This document shows, in pieces, positions 1 to 6,409 of a stretch of DNA of 36,390 nt. The notes below the pieces were generated by a model, which ran no database searches, had not been told where the DNA came from, and worked only from the letters and a program-made list of their open reading frames with translations. The stretch's first letter is position 1. Each line of letters begins with the position of its first letter. A program made the translations under genes and the position numbers. The stretch spans positions 1 to 36,390 of IMG/VR virus record IMGVR_UViG_3300033388_005498; one strand, written 5' to 3'. This stretch comes from a virus.

Positions 1-35
1 AGCGGCCCATGTGATGCGCCCCCAGAGAGGGAAAT

Positions 36-203
36 GTGAGTGGGCATTGTCATACTGGGTCTTTAGATTGGATGAATTGTCCTAAATGCAACCCTAATGT
101 TAAGGCAAAATTAGTTGGTGTTGTTGTTCGTGATTGTAAAAAATGTGGAAAACAATTTGTGACCAAATCTAAAAAGAAGAAGTGTAAAAAATGCAGAAAA
201 TAG
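36..203 (+). CDS. Small zinc-ribbon protein (55 aa)
   Basis: The frame is open from a stop at 12-14 to TAG at 201-203. GTG at 36 follows a purine-rich GAGAGG and is the likeliest start; ATG at 72 is an alternative that would remove a Cys/His-containing N-terminus. The product has paired cysteines (CPKC, CKKCGK and a terminal CKKC) in a very lysine-rich background, as in small phage zinc ribbons that bind nucleic acid or protein. The stop overlaps the ATG of the next gene, which supports translational coupling. No specific function can be assigned. Confidence 0.55.
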   Translation: MSGHCHTGSLDWMNCPKCNPNVKAKLVGVVVRDCKKCGKQFVTKSKKKKCKKCRK

Positions 204-499
204 CAAAAAACTTTAAAAAGTGGAATTTCAACTTCGTACAGATAGAACGTAAGGGGAAGTATGCTATTTATGAGAAATATATGGTTAATCCTCCAGAACC
301 AGATAAGAATGATGAAGAGAACCCAAGTATTGGCTTCGAAGTCATCGTTATCCAAAAGCAAAAGGAGCACGAAAGATTTGATCAAATATTTCCAGCCAAA
401 GAACTTTATCCATCATCGGAAACGTGGGGTACATACGGACACACTTTCTGCACTCTAAACGGTGCGTATAAAAAATATAAGGAGTTATGTAATGGGTGA
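191..499 (+). CDS. Hypothetical protein (102 aa)
   Basis: ATG at 191 overlaps the end of the upstream zinc-ribbon gene. The protein is soluble, rich in charged and aromatic residues, and begins MQKIAKNFKKWNF. It has no cysteine pairs, membrane segment or recognisable catalytic motif, and I do not recognise the family. Its 3' end overlaps the next gene by a few bases, consistent with a tightly packed phage operon. Confidence 0.6.
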   Translation: MQKIAKNFKKWNFNFVQIERKGKYAIYEKYMVNPPEPDKNDEENPSIGFEVIVIQKQKEHERFDQIFPAKELYPSSETWGTYGHTFCTLNGAYKKYKELCNG

Positions 500-683
500 T
501 ACAATGTTTTTAGATGTTAGTAAGAAAATGATCAGGTTTGTTACTATTGTTTTGTTTATGGTAGTAGCATTCTTTATTGGATTCTCAACAGGTTTTCTTG
601 TTGGTTTTATGTCAGATGCCTCGTTCTTTATTCAACCACAGCCTCAAATTGAGCAACAAGAGAGTGATAATGTACATTTATAG
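492..683 (+). CDS. Small single-pass membrane protein (63 aa)
   Basis: ATG at 492 follows GGAG at 481-484 and overlaps the previous stop, so it is preferred over the upstream ATG at 462. After a short basic N-terminus there is one long hydrophobic segment (about residues 13-38, rich in Val, Phe and Gly) and then a polar, Gln-rich tail. This is a typical phage inner-membrane peptide. It could affect the host envelope or superinfection, but nothing in the sequence decides this. The stop is TAG. Confidence 0.55.
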   Translation: MGDTMFLDVSKKMIRFVTIVLFMVVAFFIGFSTGFLVGFMSDASFFIQPQPQIEQQESDNVHL

Positions 684-843
684 GCACAAGAATGGAACAT
701 ATCATTTTAAGGTTGATTGGGCAGTAGATTCTATTGGATCCGCCGACTATTTTGATTCTCCCTTTGTTGATGAATGGAAATACTTTGATTCTAGAAAAAA
801 AGCAGAGGAATGGATAAAAAATGATAAAACAAAACGAGCCTAA
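670..843 (+). CDS. Hypothetical small protein (57 aa)
   Basis: The ATG at 670 (MYIYRHKNGTYHFKVDW) overlaps the end of the membrane-protein gene. An in-frame ATG at 577 would lie deep inside that gene and encode non-protein-like residues, so it is rejected. The product is small, aromatic and soluble, with a charged C-terminal helix. No family is recognised. Confidence 0.5.
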   Translation: MYIYRHKNGTYHFKVDWAVDSIGSADYFDSPFVDEWKYFDSRKKAEEWIKNDKTKRA

Positions 844-870
844 TTTCGTAAATGATATCAGGAGGTAATT

Positions 871-1023
871 ATGAATGATATCTTAAATGAAATTGAGGAA
901 ATAGCAGAGAAAGCTTTGTGTTGTAAAAATGTACCATATAAGGTACAGAAACTTCTCAGTCAAATTATCGTTAGGGCGAGGCCACATGAAAGCACAACCA
1001 GTAATAATAGTGGGAAGAAATAG
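871..1023 (+). CDS. Hypothetical small protein (50 aa)
   Basis: It has a near-perfect Shine-Dalgarno (AGGAGG, seven bases upstream) before ATG 871 and ends at TAG 1021. The sequence begins MNDILNEIEEIAEKALCCKN, a short amphipathic helix with two adjacent cysteines, followed by a polar Ser/Asn tail. The last third is overlapped in another frame by the next gene. The function is unknown; the strong RBS is the main argument that it is real. Confidence 0.45.
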   Translation: MNDILNEIEEIAEKALCCKNVPYKVQKLLSQIIVRARPHESTTSNNSGKK

Positions 1024-1219
1024 AGCGAACGACATGTTTTTTATAGTCAACGATCAAACCACGGAGGATCATCCGTGGTATCAAGGATCTAAGGACGAAG
1101 CTAAGGTTCGTGACATCGTTAGCCCAAAGGTCTTTCCATCTAAGTTGCAAGCCAAAAGAATTGTTAGTTTATTAACGAAAGAATGTTATACCACCGATTG
1201 GTGGACAGAAGGTTATTAG
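986..1219 (+). CDS. Hypothetical protein (77 aa)
   Basis: ATG at 986 (MKAQPVIIVGRNRANDMFF) follows a purine-rich GGGCGAGG and overlaps the preceding small gene. A longer frame from 929 lacks an RBS. The protein looks like a compact beta-rich fold with a Trp-rich end (TTDWWTEGY). The family is not recognised. It ends with TAG, followed directly by a perfect palindrome at 1227-1238. Confidence 0.55.
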   Translation: MKAQPVIIVGRNRANDMFFIVNDQTTEDHPWYQGSKDEAKVRDIVSPKVFPSKLQAKRIVSLLTKECYTTDWWTEGY

Positions 1220-1226
1220 ACATTAA

Positions 1227-1238
1227 CGGACATGTCCG
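1227..1238. promoter_or_regulatory. Perfect 12-bp palindrome CGGACATGTCCG before an RBS
   Basis: CGGACATGTCCG reads the same on both strands and ends two bases before an AGGAGG at 1241-1246. It could be an operator for a dimeric repressor, or form a small RNA hairpin beside the ribosome binding site. Which of these applies cannot be decided from sequence. Confidence 0.35.
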
Positions 1239-1278
1239 AAAGGAGGTACCTATGATGGCCAGATAAAAGGAGGTCGCC

Positions 1279-1452
1279 ATGGGAAAAACCCAAGTTAAAA
1301 TAATTACCCAGCGCGGTAAGAATACACGTAAGGGTAAGAAAAATCGTAAACACGGTAGAGATTTAGTTAAGTGTGAGAGGTATCGTGCAGCGGGACGTCG
1401 TGAAGCTAATAAACAAAAACGAGCTGATAAACGTGCCAAGAAACGTACCTGA
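1279..1452 (+). CDS. Highly basic small protein (57 aa)
   Basis: ATG 1279 has a strong RBS (AAAAGGAGGTCGCC). About half the residues are Lys or Arg (for example QRGKNTRKGKKNRKHGR, then RAAGRREANKQKRADKRAKK). Proteins of this size and composition are common in tailed phages and are presumed to bind nucleic acid. The gene is preceded by a four-codon micro-ORF (1252-1266, MMAR) with its own perfect Shine-Dalgarno, which may be a leader. No catalytic motif is present. Confidence 0.65.
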   Translation: MGKTQVKIITQRGKNTRKGKKNRKHGRDLVKCERYRAAGRREANKQKRADKRAKKRT

Positions 1453-1690
1453 CGTTTGCCAACTTAAGGCTTGGTCGGGATACGATGGGTCGCTTAAGAG
1501 GCTCTGATTCGAATGTGGTGCCGTTAGGGCTTAGTACCCCTGTATCGGTATAATAGGAAGGTTTCTTATCGCTCGTGATGGGTGGTTGATTCCTACCGAA
1601 ACTCTTGATGCATCCAAACGGCCAGATCTTACTTATTATAGATCTGAGCTTAGCCAGTTTGAGCCTGGCCATTCGAACTAAGGAGGGATT
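1453..1690 (+). ncRNA. Structured RNA region with a tRNA-like shell
   Basis: No convincing ORF lies here on the + strand. 1509-1515 (TCGAATG) and 1670-1676 (CATTCGA) pair perfectly like an acceptor stem. 1653-1669 is an ideal T-arm, with a GCCAG/CTGGC stem and TTTGAGC loop. 1518-1537 can form a D-arm (GTGC/GTAC, with GGG in its loop). About 95 extra bases, with at least two further hairpins, separate the D-like and T-like arms. One is AGATCT/AGATCT at 1624-1645; the other is GGTGG/CTACC inside GTTTC/GAAAC near 1561-1602. It may be an interrupted or decayed tRNA, or another structured RNA. The RBS of the next gene starts directly after it. Confidence 0.4.
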
Positions 1691-2155
1691 ATGTGGGATG
1701 ATTTAATCAAGTTTAAGCTACCAAGTGTAGTAGATCTTAAGGATAAAGCCTTATCATGTTCTTTTCTATCAGAATCCTTGATAGACATAACAAATAACTT
1801 CCTAGATTGGGCTCAACACGAGTCAAACGCAAAAGCAAGTGTGAATGAGTTAAAGATGATCATATCTGGCTTGGAAAACGCATATGAACGCGATTTACAG
1901 AAGAAATTGGCCCAAGACTTTGATAAAATACCTGTAAAACAACAGAGAAACCGTGATCTACAGATTGGGTGGATTTTAAACAATGATAAAGACTTTACAA
2001 TCGCAAATGAGCTTATAATTGACAATAAACTCAAATTAGTTGCAAAACAGCATGATTTAGACCTAATACAGTCCAGAATGAGCGCTGCCAAGCACGTTTT
2101 AGATGTAGGAAGGTCTATATTGTCTGCAATGAAGGAAGAGCTTAGAAACTTATGA
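1691..2155 (+). CDS. Coiled-coil protein, paralog of the gene at 19919 (154 aa)
   Basis: ATG 1691 has a strong AGGAGG RBS. The product is almost entirely helical, with heptad-like spacing. It is a diverged paralog of the 157-aa protein at 19919-20392: both contain FDKIP followed by R-x-[RK]-DL-x(3)-W and end with [IL]DVG-x(6)-[NS][AS]MKE. The position of the partner beside SSB and DnaB suggests a DNA-metabolism role. The helical layout loosely recalls T4 UvsY-type recombination mediators. That link is inference, and this copy could have taken on another role. Confidence 0.6.
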   Translation: MWDDLIKFKLPSVVDLKDKALSCSFLSESLIDITNNFLDWAQHESNAKASVNELKMIISGLENAYERDLQKKLAQDFDKIPVKQQRNRDLQIGWILNNDKDFTIANELIIDNKLKLVAKQHDLDLIQSRMSAAKHVLDVGRSILSAMKEELRNL

Positions 2156-2442
2156 AAGAAAAGATAGAACAACTTCAGGAAGGTAAAAGAGTTACCATTA
2201 AGCCAAAAGGCAACTCTATGTATCCCATTATTAAGTCAAAACAAACGGTTTTAGTGGAACCTACAAGGTTAAAGGATTGTGAAGTGGATGATGTTGTTTT
2301 ATGTAAAGTTAAAGGCAAAGTCTACTTACATTTAATAAAAGCCAAAGATAAAAAACGCGGCGTCCAAATATGTAATAAAAAAGGCCGTATTAACGGATGG
2401 ACGAAAAAGGTTTATGGCAAAGTATCAGTTATATTCGAATAA
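2152..2442 (+). CDS. LexA/S24-like (signal-peptidase fold) protein (96 aa)
   Basis: Residues 16-36 hold the signature of the S24/S26 peptidase fold, KPKGNSMYPIIKSKQTVLVEP, with the nucleophile-position Ser in GNSM. After it come a DDVVLCKV strand and an ICNKKGRINGWT segment that recurs in stand-alone phage members. There is no DNA-binding HTH, so it is not a full repressor. The catalytic Lys is not obvious, so the fold may be non-proteolytic. It overlaps both neighbours by a few bases or more. Confidence 0.6.
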   Translation: MKEKIEQLQEGKRVTIKPKGNSMYPIIKSKQTVLVEPTRLKDCEVDDVVLCKVKGKVYLHLIKAKDKKRGVQICNKKGRINGWTKKVYGKVSVIFE

Positions 2443-2779
2443 AGAGCCAATTTATGTTCCAAACTATATAACCAATATAGCAGACACACTGTTTGCTAAA
2501 GTTGCAAACGTAGTAAAGGATAAAAATTTGGAAACGTTAAGGTACATACCCCATTGGAGGGTAAAGAAGTTTAGAGCACAAAGGCTTATGGTTTATATGT
2601 TGGAAATTCAACAAGCCATAGTTATATTTCCATGGTGGAGACCTAATTTCCTTGTACCACTGTGTGTTAAGTGTGGTGGGCTTACATATCCCGTACACGA
2701 AGCATTTGAAGATAAGAATGCTTTTTATATGTGTTATAATGATAAATGTGATTTTATTATGCATACAAATTATAAGTGA
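2414..2779 (+). CDS. Zinc-ribbon hypothetical protein (121 aa)
   Basis: ATG 2414 overlaps the upstream gene by 29 bases. The N-terminal 80 residues are basic and aromatic, with no known motif. The C-terminus carries CVKCGG (about residues 83-88) and CYNDKC (about 106-111), a four-Cys zinc ribbon. A nucleic-acid or protein interaction role is likely, but the family is not recognised. Confidence 0.55.
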   Translation: MAKYQLYSNKEPIYVPNYITNIADTLFAKVANVVKDKNLETLRYIPHWRVKKFRAQRLMVYMLEIQQAIVIFPWWRPNFLVPLCVKCGGLTYPVHEAFEDKNAFYMCYNDKCDFIMHTNYK

Positions 2780-2785
2780 GGCCAG

Positions 2786-3637
2786 ATGAAATTTGCATTA
2801 ATTGGTGTTGCTGGATATGTTGCAAAAAGACATTTAAAAGCTATTAAAGATGTTGGTGGTGACCTCATTGCCTGTTTAGATCCTCATGATTCTGTCGGGA
2901 TCTTGGACAGCTACTTCCCAAAAGCATCATTCTTTACAGAGTTTGAAAGATTTGATAGACACCTTGAGAAATTAGCGAGATCTGGTGAGGGGGTTGACTA
3001 TGTTTCCATTTGCTCACCTAACTATTTACATGATGCGCATGTTAGGTTTGCAATGCGTATAGGGGCTCACGCTATTTGTGAAAAGCCCCTCGTTTTAGCC
3101 CCATGGAATATTGAGGCCCTCAACCAGATTTCTGAAGAGTACGGTAAAAACATTTATACAATTCTTCAGCTAAGACTTCATCCAGAGGTAATTAAGTTAA
3201 AAAAAGAAGTCGAACAATCTAACGAGCGCTTTGATGTTACTCTACATTACTGTGCTCCCCGAGGGACTTGGTACCAATACTCGTGGAAAGCTGACATTGT
3301 TAAAAGCGGTGGCATGGTTACGAATATCGGGATTCACTTGTTTGACGTTCTCATGTATATCTTTGGGGAATGCACAGGCAATAAAGTTGTCTATAACAAA
3401 TTTGATACAGCAAATGGTACGCTGAAACTTAAGAAAGCAGACGTTGACTGGCAACTGTCTACTACGGGAAAGGCAATGAGAGTTCTGCAGATCGAAGATG
3501 AATTCATTAACTTATCAGAAGGCATGACGGGACTACACACACAAAGCTATCAACATATTCTAAAAGGCAAAGGCTGGTCTCCAGATGATTCGAAGCCAGC
3601 TATAAGTGTAGCATATAATATAAGGATATCTTCATAG
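2786..3637 (+). CDS. WlbA/WbpB-like Gfo/Idh/MocA oxidoreductase (283 aa)
   Basis: This is an NAD-dependent nucleotide-sugar dehydrogenase of the Gfo/Idh/MocA superfamily. The N-terminal Rossmann motif GVAGYVAKRH (7-16), the ICSPNYLHDAH strand (75-85), the signature CEKPLVL (98-104, catalytic-site Lys100) and the second-domain KSGGMVTNIGIHLFD (173-187, His184) all fit. The pattern most resembles WlbA/WbpB, which oxidises the 3-OH of UDP-GlcNAcA in the route to diacetylated 2,3-diamino sugars of O-antigens. The length is slightly short for the family. It is followed with a one-base overlap by a glycosyltransferase gene. The aminotransferase and acetyltransferase partners are not in this window. 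Confidence 0.85.
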   Translation: MKFALIGVAGYVAKRHLKAIKDVGGDLIACLDPHDSVGILDSYFPKASFFTEFERFDRHLEKLARSGEGVDYVSICSPNYLHDAHVRFAMRIGAHAICEKPLVLAPWNIEALNQISEEYGKNIYTILQLRLHPEVIKLKKEVEQSNERFDVTLHYCAPRGTWYQYSWKADIVKSGGMVTNIGIHLFDVLMYIFGECTGNKVVYNKFDTANGTLKLKKADVDWQLSTTGKAMRVLQIEDEFINLSEGMTGLHTQSYQHILKGKGWSPDDSKPAISVAYNIRISS

Positions 3638-4323
3638 TGGATGTTACAGCCATTGTTGTTTTTTGTTGTACACCAAAATTAGTTGAACCGTGTCTTAGTT
3701 CTTTCAGAAGATACTACCCGAATATGAGGCTTGTTATAATCGATAATTCTAAGGTTGATAATTGTGGCGAAGGGCCACAATGTGCTAAAGCTTTAAGAGA
3801 ATATTGTAAAAAAGATAAAAACGCTGAATTACATATTATGCCTTTTAATATTGGCCACGGCTTTGGACTTCATTATGGGATGCTTGAAGTAAAAACAAAA
3901 TACGCCTATATTTTCGAACCAGACGTTGATCACCTTAAAAAAGATTTAATAGAAAACATGATCAGTGTCGTGAAAAAAGAAACTTATGGTGTTGGTTATT
4001 TGTTTAATACTACTTACTGTGAAGGCCATTATACTACGGGGATTCCATATAACGGTAAAGGGGAGCGTTTAGAGACAATGAAAATGATATGGTTGTATTC
4101 CAGCTTAATTGTTACTAAAAGATATTTTGACTTTCTTCCATTCGACTCTGATGATGGGTCAAATGCAGTTCCATTACACAAGTCGTCACAGTCAATCCAC
4201 GACAGCGGTGATGATGCATATGTTAGATTTAATGTAAATAACTATGTTATACATAAAGAACATGTTGGTACTAGGCATATAATAGGCATACCAACAACGG
4301 AGAATAAATGGAATTTATGGTAA
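3637..4323 (+). CDS. Family-2-like glycosyltransferase (228 aa)
   Basis: The start is GTG 3637, sharing one base with the upstream TAG. The N-terminus shows the GT-A pattern: a strand (TAIVVFCCTP), RLVIIDNS at about 31-38, a nucleotide-binding NIGHGFGLHYGM segment (about 72-83), and a DxD-like EPDVDH (about 94-99). This matches GT2 enzymes that use nucleotide-sugars. With the adjacent WlbA-like gene it is likely to transfer a modified sugar to a surface or virion acceptor. The acceptor is unknown. No membrane segment is visible, so it is probably cytoplasmic. Confidence 0.75.
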   Translation: MDVTAIVVFCCTPKLVEPCLSSFRRYYPNMRLVIIDNSKVDNCGEGPQCAKALREYCKKDKNAELHIMPFNIGHGFGLHYGMLEVKTKYAYIFEPDVDHLKKDLIENMISVVKKETYGVGYLFNTTYCEGHYTTGIPYNGKGERLETMKMIWLYSSLIVTKRYFDFLPFDSDDGSNAVPLHKSSQSIHDSGDDAYVRFNVNNYVIHKEHVGTRHIIGIPTTENKWNLW

Positions 4324-4796
4324 TTAACAGACAAATGGCACAAGAAGGTGCCTATAAGAAGCTTTTAAAAGAGTTTGTCATGGTGTCTATGTACTCTCCA
4401 GAGCTTGGGGAAGCTATATTACCAGTATACACCCAATTATCGGCAATTTTGCGGATAAAGTGCCACGATGTAGATTACAGTAAAACGGGTGAGATAACGG
4501 CACAACGCGGGTTTGAGGACTATGATGAAATAACAAAATTTGACGAAAAAATGGCCTCTGATATTATTAACTTCGTTTCAGAGCATGCGCCGAAGAATGT
4601 AGTTGTACATTGTGATGCTGGCCTTAGTCGTAGTCCTGCTGTCGCAATGGCTTTATCAGAAATATTTAATTATGGCGCTAGTTCACCACAATTCTTCGTG
4701 AGATCTTATGCTGGTGGCATGCATCTCTATAATAAACATATATATAGAACAATACTCGAAGTAGGCGAAAAACTGATGAAAGGCGATTTATCTTGA
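4308..4796 (+). CDS. Dual-specificity/tyrosine phosphatase-like protein (162 aa)
   Basis: The Cys-based phosphatase P-loop CX5R is complete (HCDAGLSRSPAVA; Cys102, Arg108, with the following Ser). An Asp-rich segment upstream (DYSKTGE, then EDYDE) may supply the general acid. Small phosphatases of this type occur in many phages and may act on host phosphoproteins, nucleotides or RNA ends. ATG 4308 has a GGAGA site and overlaps the glycosyltransferase gene. The substrate cannot be told from sequence. Confidence 0.8.
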   Translation: MEFMVINRQMAQEGAYKKLLKEFVMVSMYSPELGEAILPVYTQLSAILRIKCHDVDYSKTGEITAQRGFEDYDEITKFDEKMASDIINFVSEHAPKNVVVHCDAGLSRSPAVAMALSEIFNYGASSPQFFVRSYAGGMHLYNKHIYRTILEVGEKLMKGDLS

Positions 4797-4891
4797 AAAC
4801 GTTCTTAAAAATACTTATGTGGGTAGGCGTTTGTTATCTTCTATTTAGACTATCACAGTGTTCACATGATTTCCTGATGTTAACAGTATGA
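4793..4891 (+). CDS. Tiny membrane peptide (32 aa)
   Basis: The start is TTG 4793, overlapping the previous stop (TTGA), with AAGG upstream. The peptide has a single hydrophobic helix (about residues 4-20, with Trp and Tyr) and a short polar end. Its stop overlaps the ATG of the next gene, so it fits the coupled chain of this operon. Length alone makes it uncertain. Confidence 0.35.
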   Translation: MKTFLKILMWVGVCYLLFRLSQCSHDFLMLTV

Positions 4892-5031
4892 AGTGTATAT
4901 ATCTCGGGAAATCGGAGAAGTGCAAGAAACCAGCTCCATGGAGATCTGGTACAGGCAGCTTCTATTGTGACACACACAAGAAAGAGCTTGAAAAATCAGG
5001 CATGAAGTTTCAAAAAATCAAAGGAAAATGA
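4888..5031 (+). CDS. Small Cys/His zinc-binding protein (47 aa)
   Basis: ATG 4888 overlaps the preceding stop, and its stop (TGA 5029) overlaps the next ATG. The sequence has a C-x(8)-C ... YCDTH pattern (Cys3, Cys12, Cys27, His30), which fits one zinc knuckle, with a Lys-rich C-terminus. Its small size and perfect ATGA junctions argue for a real coupled gene. The function is unknown. Confidence 0.5.
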   Translation: MKCIYLGKSEKCKKPAPWRSGTGSFYCDTHKKELEKSGMKFQKIKGK

Positions 5032-5321
5032 ATATGAATCGTTCAGATTTTGTAAAAAAGCTTCCTTTATTACTGACTGGATTACTATTTATACCGAACA
5101 TTACCAGTAATACTAGACGAGTTGAGCATTATAATGACGGATGGAAGGGCATTGACTTCAAAAATGTAAAAAAGGATATGTATATCCAAATGTTTGAATC
5201 TGATAATAAACCAGTAATAATGGGGTGGAAAAACGGAAATCCAATGTATGGAGCCAGGGCCATAAGTGATGCATATATTGGTAAATCTGGAGTACTTACA
5301 TTTGAGTCAAAAATATTGTAA
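5028..5321 (+). CDS. Hypothetical protein with N-terminal hydrophobic segment (97 aa)
   Basis: ATG 5028 overlaps the previous stop. A basic start (RSDFVKK) leads into a hydrophobic stretch (LPLLLTGLLFIPNI, about residues 12-25) that could be a signal peptide or anchor. A polar beta-type domain follows. No lipobox Cys is seen. It may be exported or membrane-tethered; the family is not recognised. Confidence 0.55.
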   Translation: MNMNRSDFVKKLPLLLTGLLFIPNITSNTRRVEHYNDGWKGIDFKNVKKDMYIQMFESDNKPVIMGWKNGNPMYGARAISDAYIGKSGVLTFESKIL

Positions 5322-5333
5322 TAGGAGAATTAT

Positions 5334-5837
5334 CTGCGAAGGAACCATTATGACAACAGGGATTGCCTTAAAATAGGTGAAAATGCGGAAAAAAGCTTTA
5401 TAAAATTAGCGATAGATAAAGGTTATTTCATAAGAAAGTCCAATGCGGGCGAAGACTCACATTATCACTGGGATGTTCTTCTAAAAAACAACTGTAAAGT
5501 TGATGTGAAGGCCATGAAACGCATACAACGTTCTGACGACAACGTTCAGGATGAATGGACTTGGGTTGAGCTTCACGGAGTACGACCAAAGGATGATGGG
5601 TGGTTACACGGGGAGGCAAAGCTAATAGCCTTTGAAATTAGGGATAGTTTTTTGATAGTTAAAAGGCTAGACTTAATTGACCTTGTTCACAGATATGTGA
5701 ACTTTGATCTCACGGCGAACTATGCTAGAGAAGCTCAGTATAAGGAATATCAACGTAAAGGCAGGGCCGATAAGATTACATTAATCGAAACTGAAAAACT
5801 TAAAGAAATTTTGTATAAAGAATGGAAAAAAACTTGA
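5334..5837 (+). CDS. PD-(D/E)XK-type nuclease, apparent CTG start (167 aa)
   Basis: The frame opens after TAG at 5322 and contains no ATG, GTG or TTG until GTG 5505. A perfect Shine-Dalgarno AGGAGA (5323-5328) sits five bases before CTG 5334. Starting at 5334 gives a complete nuclease-like core: Glu16/Glu19 in GENAEKSF, HWD (45-47), VDVKAMKR (56-63, the D-x-K pair) and Glu79 in WVELHG. A GWLHGEAKLIAFE segment (89-101) follows, as seen in small phage PD-(D/E)XK proteins. A start at 5505 would delete most of the catalytic half. Its role may be DNA processing or host DNA degradation. Confidence 0.6.
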   Translation: MRRNHYDNRDCLKIGENAEKSFIKLAIDKGYFIRKSNAGEDSHYHWDVLLKNNCKVDVKAMKRIQRSDDNVQDEWTWVELHGVRPKDDGWLHGEAKLIAFEIRDSFLIVKRLDLIDLVHRYVNFDLTANYAREAQYKEYQRKGRADKITLIETEKLKEILYKEWKKT

Positions 5838-5862
5838 CTTTTGTAATTTCGTTCTGTATATT
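5834..5862 (+). promoter_or_regulatory. Sigma70-type promoter for the RNA/tRNA unit
   Basis: TTGACT (5834-5839), a 17-base spacer and TATATT (5857-5862) predict transcription from about 5869. The -35 overlaps the end of the nuclease gene. The box pair is nearly identical to three other promoters in this window (10863 minus strand, 10876 and 13487). Confidence 0.75.
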
Positions 5863-5868
5863 ACTACG

Positions 5869-6334
5869 ATCTTTGAAAATAAAGACCTGAGTTAGGAGTG
5901 GCCGCTTCTAACGATGGTTGAGTGAGGTGACTGAATGATCGGTATGCAATGAGCCGATAAGGTACGTTGTCAGGAAGATGTTCCGCCGTACTTGGTAGCC
6001 CGAGTATGCGAATCGCTTCGTAGCGGGACAACGGTATTTTCATTTGTTTGAACTAGACTTGAAATCTATGTTCTTACAGACCAGTCACTGTATAGTCTGC
6101 CAGAGGAGTAAAATCTATTCTGGTTCCTTCGGGAAAGCCTGTGGAAATTACGAGTAATGATGCAGGCAGGCTTTAAATGTAACGGTTGCTGTAACGGCTA
6201 CATGAGGTTACTCCGTGTTAGGCGGGCATGTAGAGAGAGCAGAACTATGGACACATGGAAAGTCGTGGCTATTATAACAATTACTCTGGAAATTGCGCGT
6301 ATGGTAAACCGCGCCCTCACTCTTTTATATATAA
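5869..6334 (+). ncRNA. Long structured non-coding RNA upstream of tRNA-Thr
   Basis: About 465 bases without a credible gene, starting at a strong promoter and running into tRNA-Thr. Perfect or near-perfect helices follow one another. They are 5891-5898/5905-5912 (8 bp), 5960-5966/5987-5993, 6134-6141/6167-6174 (AAAGCCTG/CAGGCTTT) enclosing ATTA-CGAG-TAAT, 6198-6204/6227-6233 (CTACATG/CATGTAG), and 6295-6299/6310-6314. A TTCG-capped hairpin lies near 6123-6135, and TGTAACGG is directly repeated at 6179 and 6190. I cannot match it to a named RNA. GOLLD-type RNAs are a known class of large phage RNAs near tRNAs, but similarity is not shown. Confidence 0.5.
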
Positions 6335-6409
6335 GCTCCTTTAGCTCAATCGGCAGAGCTGGTGATTTGTAATCATCAGACGAGTGTTCGAATCATTCAA
6401 GGAGCTCCA
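6335..6409 (+). tRNA. tRNA-Thr (anticodon UGU)
   Basis: It forms a full cloverleaf. The acceptor is GCTCCTT/AAGGAGC, the D-stem GCTC/GAGC, the anticodon stem GGTGA/TCATC with loop TTTGTAA (anticodon TGT, reading ACA), and the T-arm GAGTG-TTCGAAT-CATTC. The discriminator is T, with an encoded CCA at 6407-6409. The 3' acceptor strand AAGGAG and the terminal A of CCA are also the Shine-Dalgarno and first base of the ATG of the next gene. Confidence 0.95.

Noticed and set aside
1453-1690. tmRNA
   Set aside because: There is no tag reading frame and no typical 5' GGGG..GGATTCGAC segment, and it is far too short.
6040-6105. Group I intron core (AGACT ... ATAGTCT pair near 6053-6099)
   Set aside because: P4-P6 and P3 elements could not be laid out and no split gene or tRNA flanks it; the pairing may simply belong to the other RNA structure.
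6157-6372. 71-codon + strand ORF running into tRNA-Thr
   Set aside because: It ends inside the tRNA and covers RNA helices. The inner ATG 6247 gives a hydrophobic peptide, but still with its end in the tRNA.
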